A stretch of 64,000 bases of DNA from assembly GCA_002433055.1 (NCBI GenBank), contig DJHJ01000039.1, positions 46,098 to 110,097 on the forward strand. The letters are read 5' to 3'. The position numbers were made by a program, and so were the translations under genes. The notes beneath the pieces were generated by a model. It ran no database searches. It was not told where the DNA came from and saw only the letters and a list, made by a program, of their open reading frames with translations. This DNA is from Acidobacteriia bacterium UBA6623. Its GTDB lineage: Bacteria; Acidobacteriota; Terriglobia; Bryobacterales; UBA6623. This document shows, piece by piece, positions 7,512-16,699 of the stretch. The stretch's first letter is position 1. Every line of letters begins with the position of its first letter.

Positions 7512-8402
7512 GTGAAAATCATAGACACACTCAAAGCCGGACACCAAACGGTTTCCTTCGAATTCTTTCCACCCAAGGATGACGCTGGGTTTGACCAACT
7601 TTATAAGTCTATAGCTGCTCTCAAGCCTCTCAAGCCGTCACATGTATCTGTCACATATGGGGCTGGTGGTAGTACGCGCCAGAAGACTGTAGAGCTCGTC
7701 AAAAAGATTAAACACGAGATCGACATAGAAGCATTAGCTCATCTCACCTGTGTTGGCGCTGACCGTGCGGAGATCGTTTCTGTGCTCGACGAGCTTGAGG
7801 CGAGCGGCATAGAAAATGTCTTGGCACTAAGAGGGGACCCCCCTCATGGCGAGGCACAATTCACACAACACAAAGACGGTTTCGGATATGCCTCGGAACT
7901 CGCCGCCTTTATCAAGTCACGGTACTCTTTCTGCTTGGCTGGAGCGTGCTATCCAGAAACCCACCCAGAAGCCTCCGACGCAACCACCGACCTCGATAAC
8001 CTTCTCCGCAAGGTGGACACTGGTATTGATTTCTTGATTACTCAGCTTTTCTTCAACAATGATGATTTCCTACGTTTTCGGGATAGAGCTACCGCACGAG
8101 GCATATCAATCCCGATACTCGCCGGCATCATGCCGATCTTAAGTCTGAAACAAGTCAAACGATTCACCAATATGTGTGGAGCAACAATACCAACTGATTT
8201 ACTTTCAAAGATGGAAGCAGTATCAGACGACGTCGATGCGGTGCGCCAATTGGGCACTTACCACGCCGTCGAACAATGCATAGAATTAGTCGAAAAGGAA
8301 GTAGCGGGATTACATTTCTACACACTCAATCGTTCAACGGCCACACGAGCCATCTACCAACAGCTCAAAGGATCATTACTGAAACCGACCAACACTAACT
8401 AG
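7512..8402 (+). CDS. metF: 5,10-methylenetetrahydrofolate reductase
   Basis: A 296-residue MTHFR-family TIM barrel. SFEFFPPKDD at the N-terminus holds the catalytic Glu, followed by VTYGAGGSTR, LALRGDPP, GACYPETHPEA and TQLFFNNDDF, all FAD- or folate-site signatures. It reduces methylene-THF to methyl-THF for methionine synthesis. The start is GTG with no evident Shine-Dalgarno. It is divergent from the his operon, sharing an intergenic region of about 150-320 bp. Confidence 0.96.
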   Translation: MKIIDTLKAGHQTVSFEFFPPKDDAGFDQLYKSIAALKPLKPSHVSVTYGAGGSTRQKTVELVKKIKHEIDIEALAHLTCVGADRAEIVSVLDELEASGIENVLALRGDPPHGEAQFTQHKDGFGYASELAAFIKSRYSFCLAGACYPETHPEASDATTDLDNLLRKVDTGIDFLITQLFFNNDDFLRFRDRATARGISIPILAGIMPILSLKQVKRFTNMCGATIPTDLLSKMEAVSDDVDAVRQLGTYHAVEQCIELVEKEVAGLHFYTLNRSTATRAIYQQLKGSLLKPTNTN

Positions 8403-8409
8403 GTGCCCG

Positions 8410-10014
8410 TTGGCTTTATCTCAAAATAATCGAACCACGGATCGGCATATTGACATATCGAACCCGAGTCACCTCACCAGCTGTGAAATAATCTTGAAAG
8501 CTATTAACTCCACATATACTCCACTGAGTTCGAGAAAGTACTTGTCGTTATTTAAGAAAGCAATCACATGTACGATCGCTGCTGTCGCGATCTATTTTCT
8601 CTACTTCCATGCGATGGACAAACGTGGTCTGATCGGACCCGACGAACCACGGTATGCCTCAGTTGCACGAGAAATGATTGAATCCGATGATTGGATTACT
8701 CCACGTCTCGGGGCGAAAGCCTGGTTCGAAAAACCCGTACTCTTGTACTGGCTTGGTGCAGTCTCAGCCAAATTGGGTGTCAACGACGATCGCATGACAC
8801 GCTTGCCAGTATCGCTCATCAGTATTGCTTTTATGTTCTTTTTCTATCGTTATACCCGACGCCAGTTTGGACCACTGGAAGCACAATATGCTCTTTTAAT
8901 ATTGGGAACCTCGATCGGCTGGATAGCTTTCAGCCAAATTGGCACTTTCGACCTGCCTCTCTCTGCAAGTCTCTCGGCTGCTTTGCTCATACTAATGCCA
9001 TGGGTACAGAAATCTGACGTTTCGACACGAAAAGCTCTACCCTGGTTTGGTGCGCTCCTTGGTGTTTCGGTACTCGCCAAGGGTTTGGTTGGTCCCGCCG
9101 TAGGAGCATTGACTCTACTTTCGGTTTGCCGCGACCGAGGGTTCTCCTCAGTCATACGCGACTTGATACAGCTACGAGTATGGCTCCCTTTCGTTGCCGT
9201 CGCAGCCCCTTGGTATCTATTTTGTTACATCGAAAATGGTAACCCTTTCCTAGAAGATTTCTTCTGGCAACATCACTTCCAACGTTTTACTAACGACTCG
9301 TTGCAACACGCTCAGCCCTTCTGGTTTTTCATACCAGTTCTTGCATTGGGCTTCCTTCCTTGGACCTCCTTTGTTGTGACACGATCGATAATCTCATTTC
9401 AAAATGATGCACGAATTCGCTTCCTCTTTATGTGGTGTTTGTCGACACTCTTGCTCTTTTCGTTCTCAATCAACAAACTGCCTGGCTATATTTTGCCGAT
9501 GTTTCCGCCGCTGGCGATCCTTGCGGGTCTACAACTCAGCCGACCACGATTAAGACTTGGAGCCTTTGCGATCGCTGGTTTGTCCTTGATGTTGGTGCCC
9601 ATAGCAGAGGATGTATTACCACGTGCGTTGTCACATGGGCTCTTTGCCGCTTGGCCACCAGACACTATCGCTTGGAGCCGCGTCATCGGGGTGAGCCTTG
9701 CTACGATCATGGTTCTCTGGGCGGCCAATTCAGGAAAGCGCACGATGGCGGTGCAGTTACTCGCCGCCATCGCAGTTGTCAATATAAGCTACCTGCAAAT
9801 CAAAACATTCCCGGTAATCGATGGGGAGGCAGGAGTTCGTCCTCTATGGCTCAGTACTGAGCCTCATCAATCAGAAACATGTATAGGAGAAGTGCGACGT
9901 CATGTAGTCTACGGACTTGACTATTACAGTGACCACAAGTTGCCTCGTTGCATCGAAACACCTCGCCCGTACCACATCACAGGGGATCCGGCTCAACTCA
10001 CACAACCTAACTAA
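8410..10014 (+). CDS. ArnT-like (PMT-family) membrane glycosyltransferase
   Basis: A 534-residue polytopic membrane protein. The first periplasmic loop has GPDEPRYASVAREM, the acidic and DEPRY signature of ArnT/GT83 lipid-linked sugar transferases, followed by WFEKPVLLYWLG and many hydrophobic helices. Such enzymes move sugars from undecaprenyl-phosphate carriers to lipid A or other acceptors at the periplasmic face. The start is TTG 8410 with AGGTG four bases upstream, just after metF; a later start near residue 40 cannot be excluded because the first 40 residues are not typical. Acceptor and sugar are unknown. Confidence 0.85.
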   Translation: MALSQNNRTTDRHIDISNPSHLTSCEIILKAINSTYTPLSSRKYLSLFKKAITCTIAAVAIYFLYFHAMDKRGLIGPDEPRYASVAREMIESDDWITPRLGAKAWFEKPVLLYWLGAVSAKLGVNDDRMTRLPVSLISIAFMFFFYRYTRRQFGPLEAQYALLILGTSIGWIAFSQIGTFDLPLSASLSAALLILMPWVQKSDVSTRKALPWFGALLGVSVLAKGLVGPAVGALTLLSVCRDRGFSSVIRDLIQLRVWLPFVAVAAPWYLFCYIENGNPFLEDFFWQHHFQRFTNDSLQHAQPFWFFIPVLALGFLPWTSFVVTRSIISFQNDARIRFLFMWCLSTLLLFSFSINKLPGYILPMFPPLAILAGLQLSRPRLRLGAFAIAGLSLMLVPIAEDVLPRALSHGLFAAWPPDTIAWSRVIGVSLATIMVLWAANSGKRTMAVQLLAAIAVVNISYLQIKTFPVIDGEAGVRPLWLSTEPHQSETCIGEVRRHVVYGLDYYSDHKLPRCIETPRPYHITGDPAQLTQPN

Positions 10015-10240
10015 AACACCTTCGAGAATCGAAGAAGCTAAATCGTACCTGTCACAAATCAAGAGTACTGAAAGAGTTGAGACCCCATCAGTAGCTTCCA
10101 AGCAACTTGAGCCCATACAAAATCGATAAGAAGTGTTCTCTACCTAGCCAGCTTGCGATCCACCTTCTGTACAGTTAGTAGCTACACTTAAATGGACGGT
10201 GGTGGTTATTTTATGAGGTCTGCCACTGCAACCTGAAGAT

Positions 10241-11041
10241 ATGGTCGCAAAATTATTATTTGGTCTATATCTGATTACAGTTGCTCTCCATGCAGACTCA
10301 AGCCTTGCCAAAACTGACCATGCAATCTGGAATGCTCTATTGGCCGAGTATGTCGACGACAAGTCGCGGGTCGATTATGCGCGCCTAAAGAAGCAGGCCT
10401 CAGACCATCTAGAAACTTATGTTCGAGAACTAAGTCTCGCAGGTCAACCTGACCCAAAAACACCTCAAGGGAAGGCCTTCTTGATTAATGCTTACAACGC
10501 CTTGGTGATTGAGTGGATTGTGAAGAACTACCCTGTCAAGAGTATCATGGCAACACCCAATCCATTCCGTAAGGCCCGTCATAAAGTCGCAGGTGAGAAG
10601 ATGTCACTCGATGAAATCGAGTCCCGCCTCCGTGCAACAGGGGACCCTAGAATTCATGCCGCGTTAGTTTGCGCCGCTCGAAGCTGTCCCCCTCTCCGTA
10701 CCGAGGCCTATACGCCGGATCACATTGATCAGCAGCTTGAGGACAATACTCGCCGGTGGTTGGCTAACTCCGACCTGAATAAAATTGATGCTGCTCATCG
10801 ACACGCGGAAGTAAGTGCTATCTTCGAATGGTACAAGGACGACTTTATATCTTATCCTGGCGGCTTAAGTGGGTTTTTACGTCATTACTCACCACCGAAA
10901 ACAATCACTGCAACGGTCGACGACGAGCTCCGCATTATTGTCAAGGATTACGATTGGGGGTTGAACGATCAATCTAATATCGGTGCTGGATATTCTTCCC
11001 TACAGCTTGCACTAGATTGGCTCATAAGCTGGTTCCGTTAA
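10241..11041 (+). CDS. Secreted DUF547-domain protein
   Basis: 266 residues with an N-terminal hydrophobic signal sequence (about residues 1-23). The DUF547 hallmarks are clear: GKAFLINAYNALVI near residue 77, LDEIE, and DPRIHAALVCAARSCPPLR near residue 140. The biochemical function of DUF547 is not established. The protein is probably periplasmic or surface-exposed. A 226-bp gap precedes it, holding only a short CTTCGA-GAA-TCGAAG inverted repeat at 10020-10034. Confidence 0.88.
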   Translation: MVAKLLFGLYLITVALHADSSLAKTDHAIWNALLAEYVDDKSRVDYARLKKQASDHLETYVRELSLAGQPDPKTPQGKAFLINAYNALVIEWIVKNYPVKSIMATPNPFRKARHKVAGEKMSLDEIESRLRATGDPRIHAALVCAARSCPPLRTEAYTPDHIDQQLEDNTRRWLANSDLNKIDAAHRHAEVSAIFEWYKDDFISYPGGLSGFLRHYSPPKTITATVDDELRIIVKDYDWGLNDQSNIGAGYSSLQLALDWLISWFR

Positions 11042-11153
11042 AGATCTCACCATTTCGAGAAGCCCAGAACATTTATCTCAGACCCTGTCCAAAAACTCTA
11101 ATACCATTTATAGAGGCAAAACCTAGGACAGTAATGATACACTTTCATCTCCT

Positions 11154-12281
11154 ATGGTTGAAATTTGCCCCTCCGCTGATTGGCGGCCCATTTTTAAACA
11201 ATCTCTTGAATTCGCCCAGCACCAGGTTCGAGCGTTGATTGAACGCGACCCTGACTTCTACCCGATGTATACACAAGGGGGTCACTGGAGACACACTGGT
11301 GAAGCTTGGACACATTGGTGCGACGGATTTCTCCCTGGAATGATGTGGGTCTTCCACAGACACACTAAAGATTCCGACTGGGCGAGATACGCACAGCACT
11401 ACACCACACCACTTGAACCTCGTAAAATGGATCGAAATGTCCATGATTTGGGTTTCATTTTTTTATCCACCTACCACCGCTGGTACAAACAAACTGGTGA
11501 TGAAAAACTCAATGATGTTGTTATTCAAGCTGGGCAAACGTTAGCAAAACGTTTTCAGAAAAAAGGACGTTATCTGGCTTCATTTATTGGCCCTGAATCT
11601 ATCTTTATTGATGTGATGGCAAATGTTGGAATCATTTTTTACGCTGCTCTTAAAACCGGCGATGATGCTCTACTACGTACTGCCATGGACCACTGTTTAA
11701 CAACTCGTCGAGTGTTAATTCGTGGCGATGGCAGTAGCTCACACGAAGGAATTTTTGATTTAGAGACTGGCGAGTTCCTGCGACAATCAACCCATCAGGG
11801 TTGGCGCGGAGACTCCTGTTGGTCACGAGGGTTGGCTTGGGCCATCTATGGGTTTACATCGTCTTACCGGGCCGTTAAAGATCCTCGTTTTCTTCACACT
11901 GCACAATGTTGTGCCGACTTTTTCATTCGTGAAACGCCTGCTGATGGCGTTCCTCCGATGGATTATGATACACCTTCCGAAGAACCGCAATACCGTGAAT
12001 CTTCTGCAGCAGCAATTACGGCAGCTGGCCTACTCCAATTAGCAAAAGTTGTCCCCGATCCAGCCAAAGGTGCTCTCTACGGCGCAGCCGCGCAAAGAAT
12101 CCTGCTAACTCTCTGTAGCTCAGATTATCTTGCTAAAGGCATTGATGGATGGGAAGGTATTTTACGACAGGGGATCTATCATCTACGTAAAGGTTTAGGG
12201 GTTAGTGAGTCCGTTATGTGGGGTGATTACTTTTTTGTCGAGGCCCTGGAGAGAGCTCTGCGTGATACGGAAGAAGACTAA
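11154..12281 (+). CDS. Glycoside hydrolase family 88 protein (unsaturated uronyl hydrolase)
   Basis: A 375-residue (alpha/alpha)6-barrel protein of GH88/GH105 type. The two catalytic-position Asp residues are in NVHDLGF (D98) and FIDVMANVG (D153), corresponding to the pair in unsaturated glucuronyl hydrolases. WSRGLAWAIYGF and YRESSAAAITAAGLL are family motifs. It hydrates and releases 4,5-unsaturated uronic acid from oligosaccharides made by polysaccharide lyases. There is no clear signal peptide, so it is likely cytosolic. No lyase gene is in the window. Together with the KdgD-like dehydratase it points to use of uronate-containing glycans. Confidence 0.9.
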   Translation: MVEICPSADWRPIFKQSLEFAQHQVRALIERDPDFYPMYTQGGHWRHTGEAWTHWCDGFLPGMMWVFHRHTKDSDWARYAQHYTTPLEPRKMDRNVHDLGFIFLSTYHRWYKQTGDEKLNDVVIQAGQTLAKRFQKKGRYLASFIGPESIFIDVMANVGIIFYAALKTGDDALLRTAMDHCLTTRRVLIRGDGSSSHEGIFDLETGEFLRQSTHQGWRGDSCWSRGLAWAIYGFTSSYRAVKDPRFLHTAQCCADFFIRETPADGVPPMDYDTPSEEPQYRESSAAAITAAGLLQLAKVVPDPAKGALYGAAAQRILLTLCSSDYLAKGIDGWEGILRQGIYHLRKGLGVSESVMWGDYFFVEALERALRDTEED

Positions 12282-12326
12282 TGCATGCAAACTTATTAGG
12301 GATTGCAACTCGTTGCGTTTTATAAG

Positions 12327-12340
12327 TGCTGTTCGCAGCA
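12327..12340. other. Stem-loop between convergent GH88 and lepA
   Basis: TGCTG-TTCG-CAGCA is a perfect five-base-pair stem in the 62-bp gap between the two converging stop codons. No T-run follows on either strand, so this is at most a weak or factor-assisted end signal. Confidence 0.3.
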
Positions 12341-12343
12341 GAC

Positions 12344-14143
12344 CTAATCGCCAACCTGTAATACAGCAAGAAAGGCTTCCTGAGGAATATCTACTCGTCC
12401 AACGCGCTTCATGCGTCTTTTACCTTCCTTCTGCTTCTCGAGAAGTTTACGCTTGCGACTAACATCACCTCCGTAGCACTTTGCCAAGACGTTCTTACGC
12501 AAAGCAGGAATGTTTTCTCGAGCCACAATTTTGCTACCAACCGCAGCCTGCAAAGCCACTTCGAACATCTGTCTCGGAATCAATTTGCGCATCTTCTCAA
12601 TTAATGCCTTACCGCGACCATGGGCCTGTTCACTATGCACTACCATTGACAAGGCGTCTACTGGGTCACCAGCGACAAGAACATCCAGTTTGACCATGGG
12701 TGACTCTCGATACCCCGAAAAATGGTAGTCCACGGAAGCATAACCTCTCGAAACTGTCTTTAGGCGATCATAGAAATCAAGTACGATTTCACTTAACGGA
12801 ACATCATAGGTCAGCATCACTCTATTGTTCGCCACATATTCAAAGCCCTGTTGGCTGCCTCGCTTGTCTTCAAACAGTTTGAGGATTCCACCCACATACT
12901 CGTCTGGTGTGATAACTGTGACCACAAATATTGGCTCCTCGACTGCCGATATATTTTGTGTCAGTGGCCAATCGCTAGGATTATCCACCTCAACCACCTC
13001 ATCGTCTGTCAAACTCACTCTGTAACGGACACTAGGCGCTGTCGTAATCAAATCAATATTAAATTCTCTCTCCAGACGTTCTTGTACAATTTCAAGATGC
13101 AATAAGCCGAGGAACCCACAACGAAAACCAAACCCCAGTGCAGTTGAACTCTCCGATTCGAACTGAAAAGAGCAGTCATTGAGCTGTAATTTTTCGAGCG
13201 CTTCACGCAATAACTGATGTTGATGCGACTCGACCGGGTACAGTCCGGCAAAAACCATCGGTTTGCTTTCTTCGAAGCCTTCCAGAGGCTCAGCGGGGAG
13301 ATTACTTTCATCGCAAATTGTGTCACCAATTTTGGTTTCGGTGACATCTTTAATATTTGCAATCACCCAGCCAACTTCTCCACTGGTAAGTTCATCACAT
13401 TCGACTGGCTTTGGAGTTCGAAAGCCTAATTCCTCGACGGTGTATGTTTGTTTAGTTGATGCTAGTCGGATCTTCATACCTTTACGCAAAGTTCCATCGA
13501 TCACCCGTGCCAAGACGATCACGCCTCGATAAGGATCGAACCAAGAGTCAAACAGCAATGCACGTAGAGGCTTATCAGGCGACCCTTTCGGGGCTGGAAT
13601 CTGTTGTACGATCGCTTCCAGGATCTCGTCAGCACCTTGGCCCGACTTCGCACTGACCAATAATCCATTTTGAGCGTCTAACCCAAGCGTCATCTCTATT
13701 TCTTCACGTACTCGCTCGGGTTCAGCCGCCGGCAGATCAATCTTATTGATTACTGGAATTATTTCGAGATTGTGTTGCAGTGCAAGATGGGTATTTGCCA
13801 GAGTCTGAGCTTCAACTCCTTGAGAAGCATCGACCACTAATAATGCCCCTTCACAAGCCGCCAGACTACGTGAAACCTCGTAGGAAAAATCTACATGTCC
13901 TGGTGTGTCTATCAAGTTGAGTTGATAACTCTGGCCATCACGAGCACGGTAGTTAATACGAACCGCTTGTGCCTTAATCGTAATGCCGCGTTCTCGCTCG
14001 AGATCCATCGTGTCAAGCACCTGCTGGGTCATTTCCCTGCTGCTAAGTGCTTCGGTTATCTCCAGCAGACGATCCGCTAGCGTCGATTTCCCGTGGTCAA
14101 TGTGGGCAATGATTGAAAAGTTGCGGACCAGGAGAGGATCCAT
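12344..14143 (-). CDS. lepA: Elongation factor 4 (ribosome back-translocase)
   Basis: At 599 residues it has the family's normal length. The GTPase motifs are AHIDHGKST (G1), DTPGHVDF (G3) and NKIDLP (G4), and the LepA-specific C-terminal domain ends in a KKLLEKQKEGKRRMK-like basic segment. EF4 binds stalled or mistranslocated ribosomes in the cytosol. It is a single gene flanked by oppositely oriented neighbours, with a 283-bp divergent region upstream in which I see no clear motif. Confidence 0.98.
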   Translation of the reverse strand: MDPLLVRNFSIIAHIDHGKSTLADRLLEITEALSSREMTQQVLDTMDLERERGITIKAQAVRINYRARDGQSYQLNLIDTPGHVDFSYEVSRSLAACEGALLVVDASQGVEAQTLANTHLALQHNLEIIPVINKIDLPAAEPERVREEIEMTLGLDAQNGLLVSAKSGQGADEILEAIVQQIPAPKGSPDKPLRALLFDSWFDPYRGVIVLARVIDGTLRKGMKIRLASTKQTYTVEELGFRTPKPVECDELTSGEVGWVIANIKDVTETKIGDTICDESNLPAEPLEGFEESKPMVFAGLYPVESHQHQLLREALEKLQLNDCSFQFESESSTALGFGFRCGFLGLLHLEIVQERLEREFNIDLITTAPSVRYRVSLTDDEVVEVDNPSDWPLTQNISAVEEPIFVVTVITPDEYVGGILKLFEDKRGSQQGFEYVANNRVMLTYDVPLSEIVLDFYDRLKTVSRGYASVDYHFSGYRESPMVKLDVLVAGDPVDALSMVVHSEQAHGRGKALIEKMRKLIPRQMFEVALQAAVGSKIVARENIPALRKNVLAKCYGGDVSRKRKLLEKQKEGKRRMKRVGRVDIPQEAFLAVLQVGD

Positions 14144-14426
14144 TGGAAAATTATTCGAGCTCTACTACTATCTTCAAGCTAGCAGTGCGTTTAAAAAGTG
14201 TCAATTTTGAACTGCATACAGCATGTCAGCTCAACGATCCAGAAGAAAGTGTCTAGACGTTAAATAAAGTAAATCTTCTTCAAGAGTAAGTCATTCTCAA
14301 TAGTCATCGACGTCAACATAACCTCAACCCAGGACACAGTAATCGATGGTGTAATTTGCAAAGAATACACACCACAGAGGACTTCCGCCTTGCGATGATA
14401 AGAGAAGCATCGCACGGCTAATTTAA

Positions 14427-15233
14427 ATGGTATTTCCTGGTAAATTATTTCTCCAAAATCTAATTAAAAATCGTAGTCTCATATACCAACTAGTTAGACG
14501 TGACTTCGAGCAACGTTATGTAGGCTCAGTTGCCGGCTGGCTGTGGGGCATAGTACATCCGCTAGTTTTGCTCGGCGTCTACACCTTTGTTTTCGCATAC
14601 GCTTTTGGTATGAGATTGCCTCGAGGTGAGGTAACCGACAGTTATCCACTCTTTCTTTTCGCTGGGATGCTGCCATGGTTGCTGTTTTCAGAAACCCTTC
14701 AACGTTCATCATCTGCACTTATCGACCAAGCAAACCTCATAAAAAAGACTGTATTCCCAGCTGAAATTATCCCATTAAGTATTTTTCTTTCCACCTGGAT
14801 CAGTCATTTATTAGGTTTGATCTTACTAGTTGTCATCGTTGGAATCCAAGACCATGAAATTAATGCCTCGCTGCTGTTACTGCCAGGATATTTTTTATTG
14901 CTTGGGATGCTTAGCCTTGGATTGGCGTGGATTACTGCAGCTCTCAATGTGTACCTTCGTGACACCGCTCAAGTCCTCTCCGTTGTTCTCACAGCATGGT
15001 TTTGGCTGACTCCGATTTTCTTATTTGAGGCCCAGTTTCCAGAGTCGGTGTCAGGTGTTCTACTCTTGAATCCATTGACCTACGTCGTTCGAGGTTATCG
15101 CGAATGTATCCTCGGTGGTGAACTACCTTCGGGTGAGGACTTCCTAGTCTTAACCAGCTTTGCCCTGATGACCTTCATTGCAGGCGGTCTCTTTTTCCGT
15201 CACGCAAAACGCGGTTTTGCTGATGTACTTTAG
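14427..15233 (+). CDS. ABC-2 type polysaccharide exporter permease (Wzm/TagG-like)
   Basis: 268 residues with six predicted membrane helices. The N-terminal RRDFEQRYVGSVAGWLWGIVHPL is typical of O-antigen and capsule ABC-2 permeases, as is the C-terminal NPLTYVVRGYRE. It is followed by the cognate ATPase gene and a glycosyltransferase, so it probably exports a lipid-linked O-polysaccharide across the inner membrane. Confidence 0.92.
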   Translation: MVFPGKLFLQNLIKNRSLIYQLVRRDFEQRYVGSVAGWLWGIVHPLVLLGVYTFVFAYAFGMRLPRGEVTDSYPLFLFAGMLPWLLFSETLQRSSSALIDQANLIKKTVFPAEIIPLSIFLSTWISHLLGLILLVVIVGIQDHEINASLLLLPGYFLLLGMLSLGLAWITAALNVYLRDTAQVLSVVLTAWFWLTPIFLFEAQFPESVSGVLLLNPLTYVVRGYRECILGGELPSGEDFLVLTSFALMTFIAGGLFFRHAKRGFADVL

Positions 15234-15271
15234 GAGACAGCTCGTGAGTCAAGACAACATAAACGGTTGAA

Positions 15272-15290
15272 CTTCCGTGCAACACGGAAG
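15272..15290. repeat. Perfect inverted repeat between permease and ATPase genes
   Basis: CTTCCGTG-CAA-CACGGAAG forms an eight-base-pair stem in the 143-bp spacer of the exporter operon. No T-run follows, so it is not an intrinsic terminator. It may be an RNA-processing or stabilising hairpin, or a protein-binding site. Confidence 0.5.
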
Positions 15291-15376
15291 ATGATAGGAG
15301 AGAATTGACCTTGGGCTTGGCGTCAAGCTACAGGTTGCAGTGAGTGACAATTCACAGCTAATCAAGTCGAAAAATA

Positions 15377-16699
15377 ATGTCCCTGATATTTAACAACGTA
15401 TCTAAAAGCTACCCCGTATACGAAAACTCTGTGTCTCGAATTAAAGAATTAGCTTTTTTCGGCCGGCGCAATTTTCACAAAGATTTTTGGGCCTTGCGTG
15501 ATTGTTCGTTTGAAGTCACTCGAGGCAGTACGTTCTGCTTGGTTGGTGAAAACGGTTCCGGTAAGAGCACCGCGCTGCAACTGGCAGCTGGAATTTTTTC
15601 ACCCACACGTGGTCAAATCGACGTTAAAGGACGAGTCTCATCACTGCTCGAACTTGGCGCTGGTTTCAACCCGGAGTTCAGTGGTCGTGAAAATGTCTTC
15701 CTCAACGGTGCAATCTTAGGGCTTTCGACTCAAGAAATCCGTCATAGTTTCAGAAAAATTACCGATTTTGCTGAGATTGGCGAATTTATTAATCAGCCAG
15801 TTAGAACATACTCTTCGGGGATGCTCGTGAGATTGGCTTTCGCTGTAGCTATTCACGTCGAACCAGAAATCCTACTGGTTGACGAAGCTTTAGCGGTTGG
15901 CGACTACTACTTTCGTCAGCGCTGCATGCGCAAAATCCACGAACTGCGACGACGAAACGTGACCGTAGTGTTTGTCTCCCATAGTATGGCTGACGTGAAA
16001 GCTATAGGAACCCAGGCATTGTGGCTTGAACGTGGACACATTATGGAAATCGGAGACCCTGCTCCGGTTATTAGCAAGTATCTCGCCCACCTGTCCAAAA
16101 AGGATGCTACTTATGTTGACCTACACAAAACAGAAGCGGGTATGGATCGAGGACTGGGGCCATCAATTGCACCTGAAATTGTCGAAACCATCCCAAATAT
16201 CGATTTTCGACACGGTAATCGCCGCGCCGAAATTCTTGGCATCAATGTCATCAACCCATATGGACAAACCATAAACTCACTCGAGCCTCATATTCGACTG
16301 CGAGTTCGTATCAGCGTCCGTGCCCGAAAACCTTTAACTTCACCCAATATAGGTTTCATCCTCAGAAACCATTTGGGCGTTGATTTCGCTGGGGTTAATA
16401 CCGCAAGTGAGGGCATTGAGGTGCCGGCGATGTCACCCGGCGATATTCACACCGTCGATTTTTCTTTTGTCGTACCTGAATTACAGTCTGACCATTTTTC
16501 CTTCACCCCAGCCGTCGCCAACGGACCGCTGGATGGTTATGAAACCTGTGACTGGATCGATAATGCTCTCACCTTGCCCATGGAACATGGTGACAATCCA
16601 ATATACGGTTATATTAGGCTGCCAACGAAAATTGAAATCAACACTCGTCTAATCGATTCCAATGAAGGTGTGTCTGCTGTTTCGTCATGCAAAGAATAA
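15377..16699 (+). CDS. O-antigen/polysaccharide ABC exporter ATPase with C-terminal Wzt-type domain
   Basis: 440 residues. The ATPase domain (about 1-245) has Walker A GENGSGKST (residues 58-66), signature YSSGMLVRLAFA, Walker B ILLVDEALAVGD and the H-loop FVSHS. The remaining 190 residues are beta-rich and match the position and size of the Wzt C-terminal carbohydrate-binding domain, which recognises the modified end of the finished polysaccharide. The 13-bp overlap with the downstream glycosyltransferase supports one operon. Confidence 0.93.
   Translation: MSLIFNNVSKSYPVYENSVSRIKELAFFGRRNFHKDFWALRDCSFEVTRGSTFCLVGENGSGKSTALQLAAGIFSPTRGQIDVKGRVSSLLELGAGFNPEFSGRENVFLNGAILGLSTQEIRHSFRKITDFAEIGEFINQPVRTYSSGMLVRLAFAVAIHVEPEILLVDEALAVGDYYFRQRCMRKIHELRRRNVTVVFVSHSMADVKAIGTQALWLERGHIMEIGDPAPVISKYLAHLSKKDATYVDLHKTEAGMDRGLGPSIAPEIVETIPNIDFRHGNRRAEILGINVINPYGQTINSLEPHIRLRVRISVRARKPLTSPNIGFILRNHLGVDFAGVNTASEGIEVPAMSPGDIHTVDFSFVVPELQSDHFSFTPAVANGPLDGYETCDWIDNALTLPMEHGDNPIYGYIRLPTKIEINTRLIDSNEGVSAVSSCKE

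Noticed and set aside
10020..10034. CTTCGA-GAA-TCGAAG hairpin after the ArnT-like gene as terminator
   Set aside because: The stem is short and no T-run follows.
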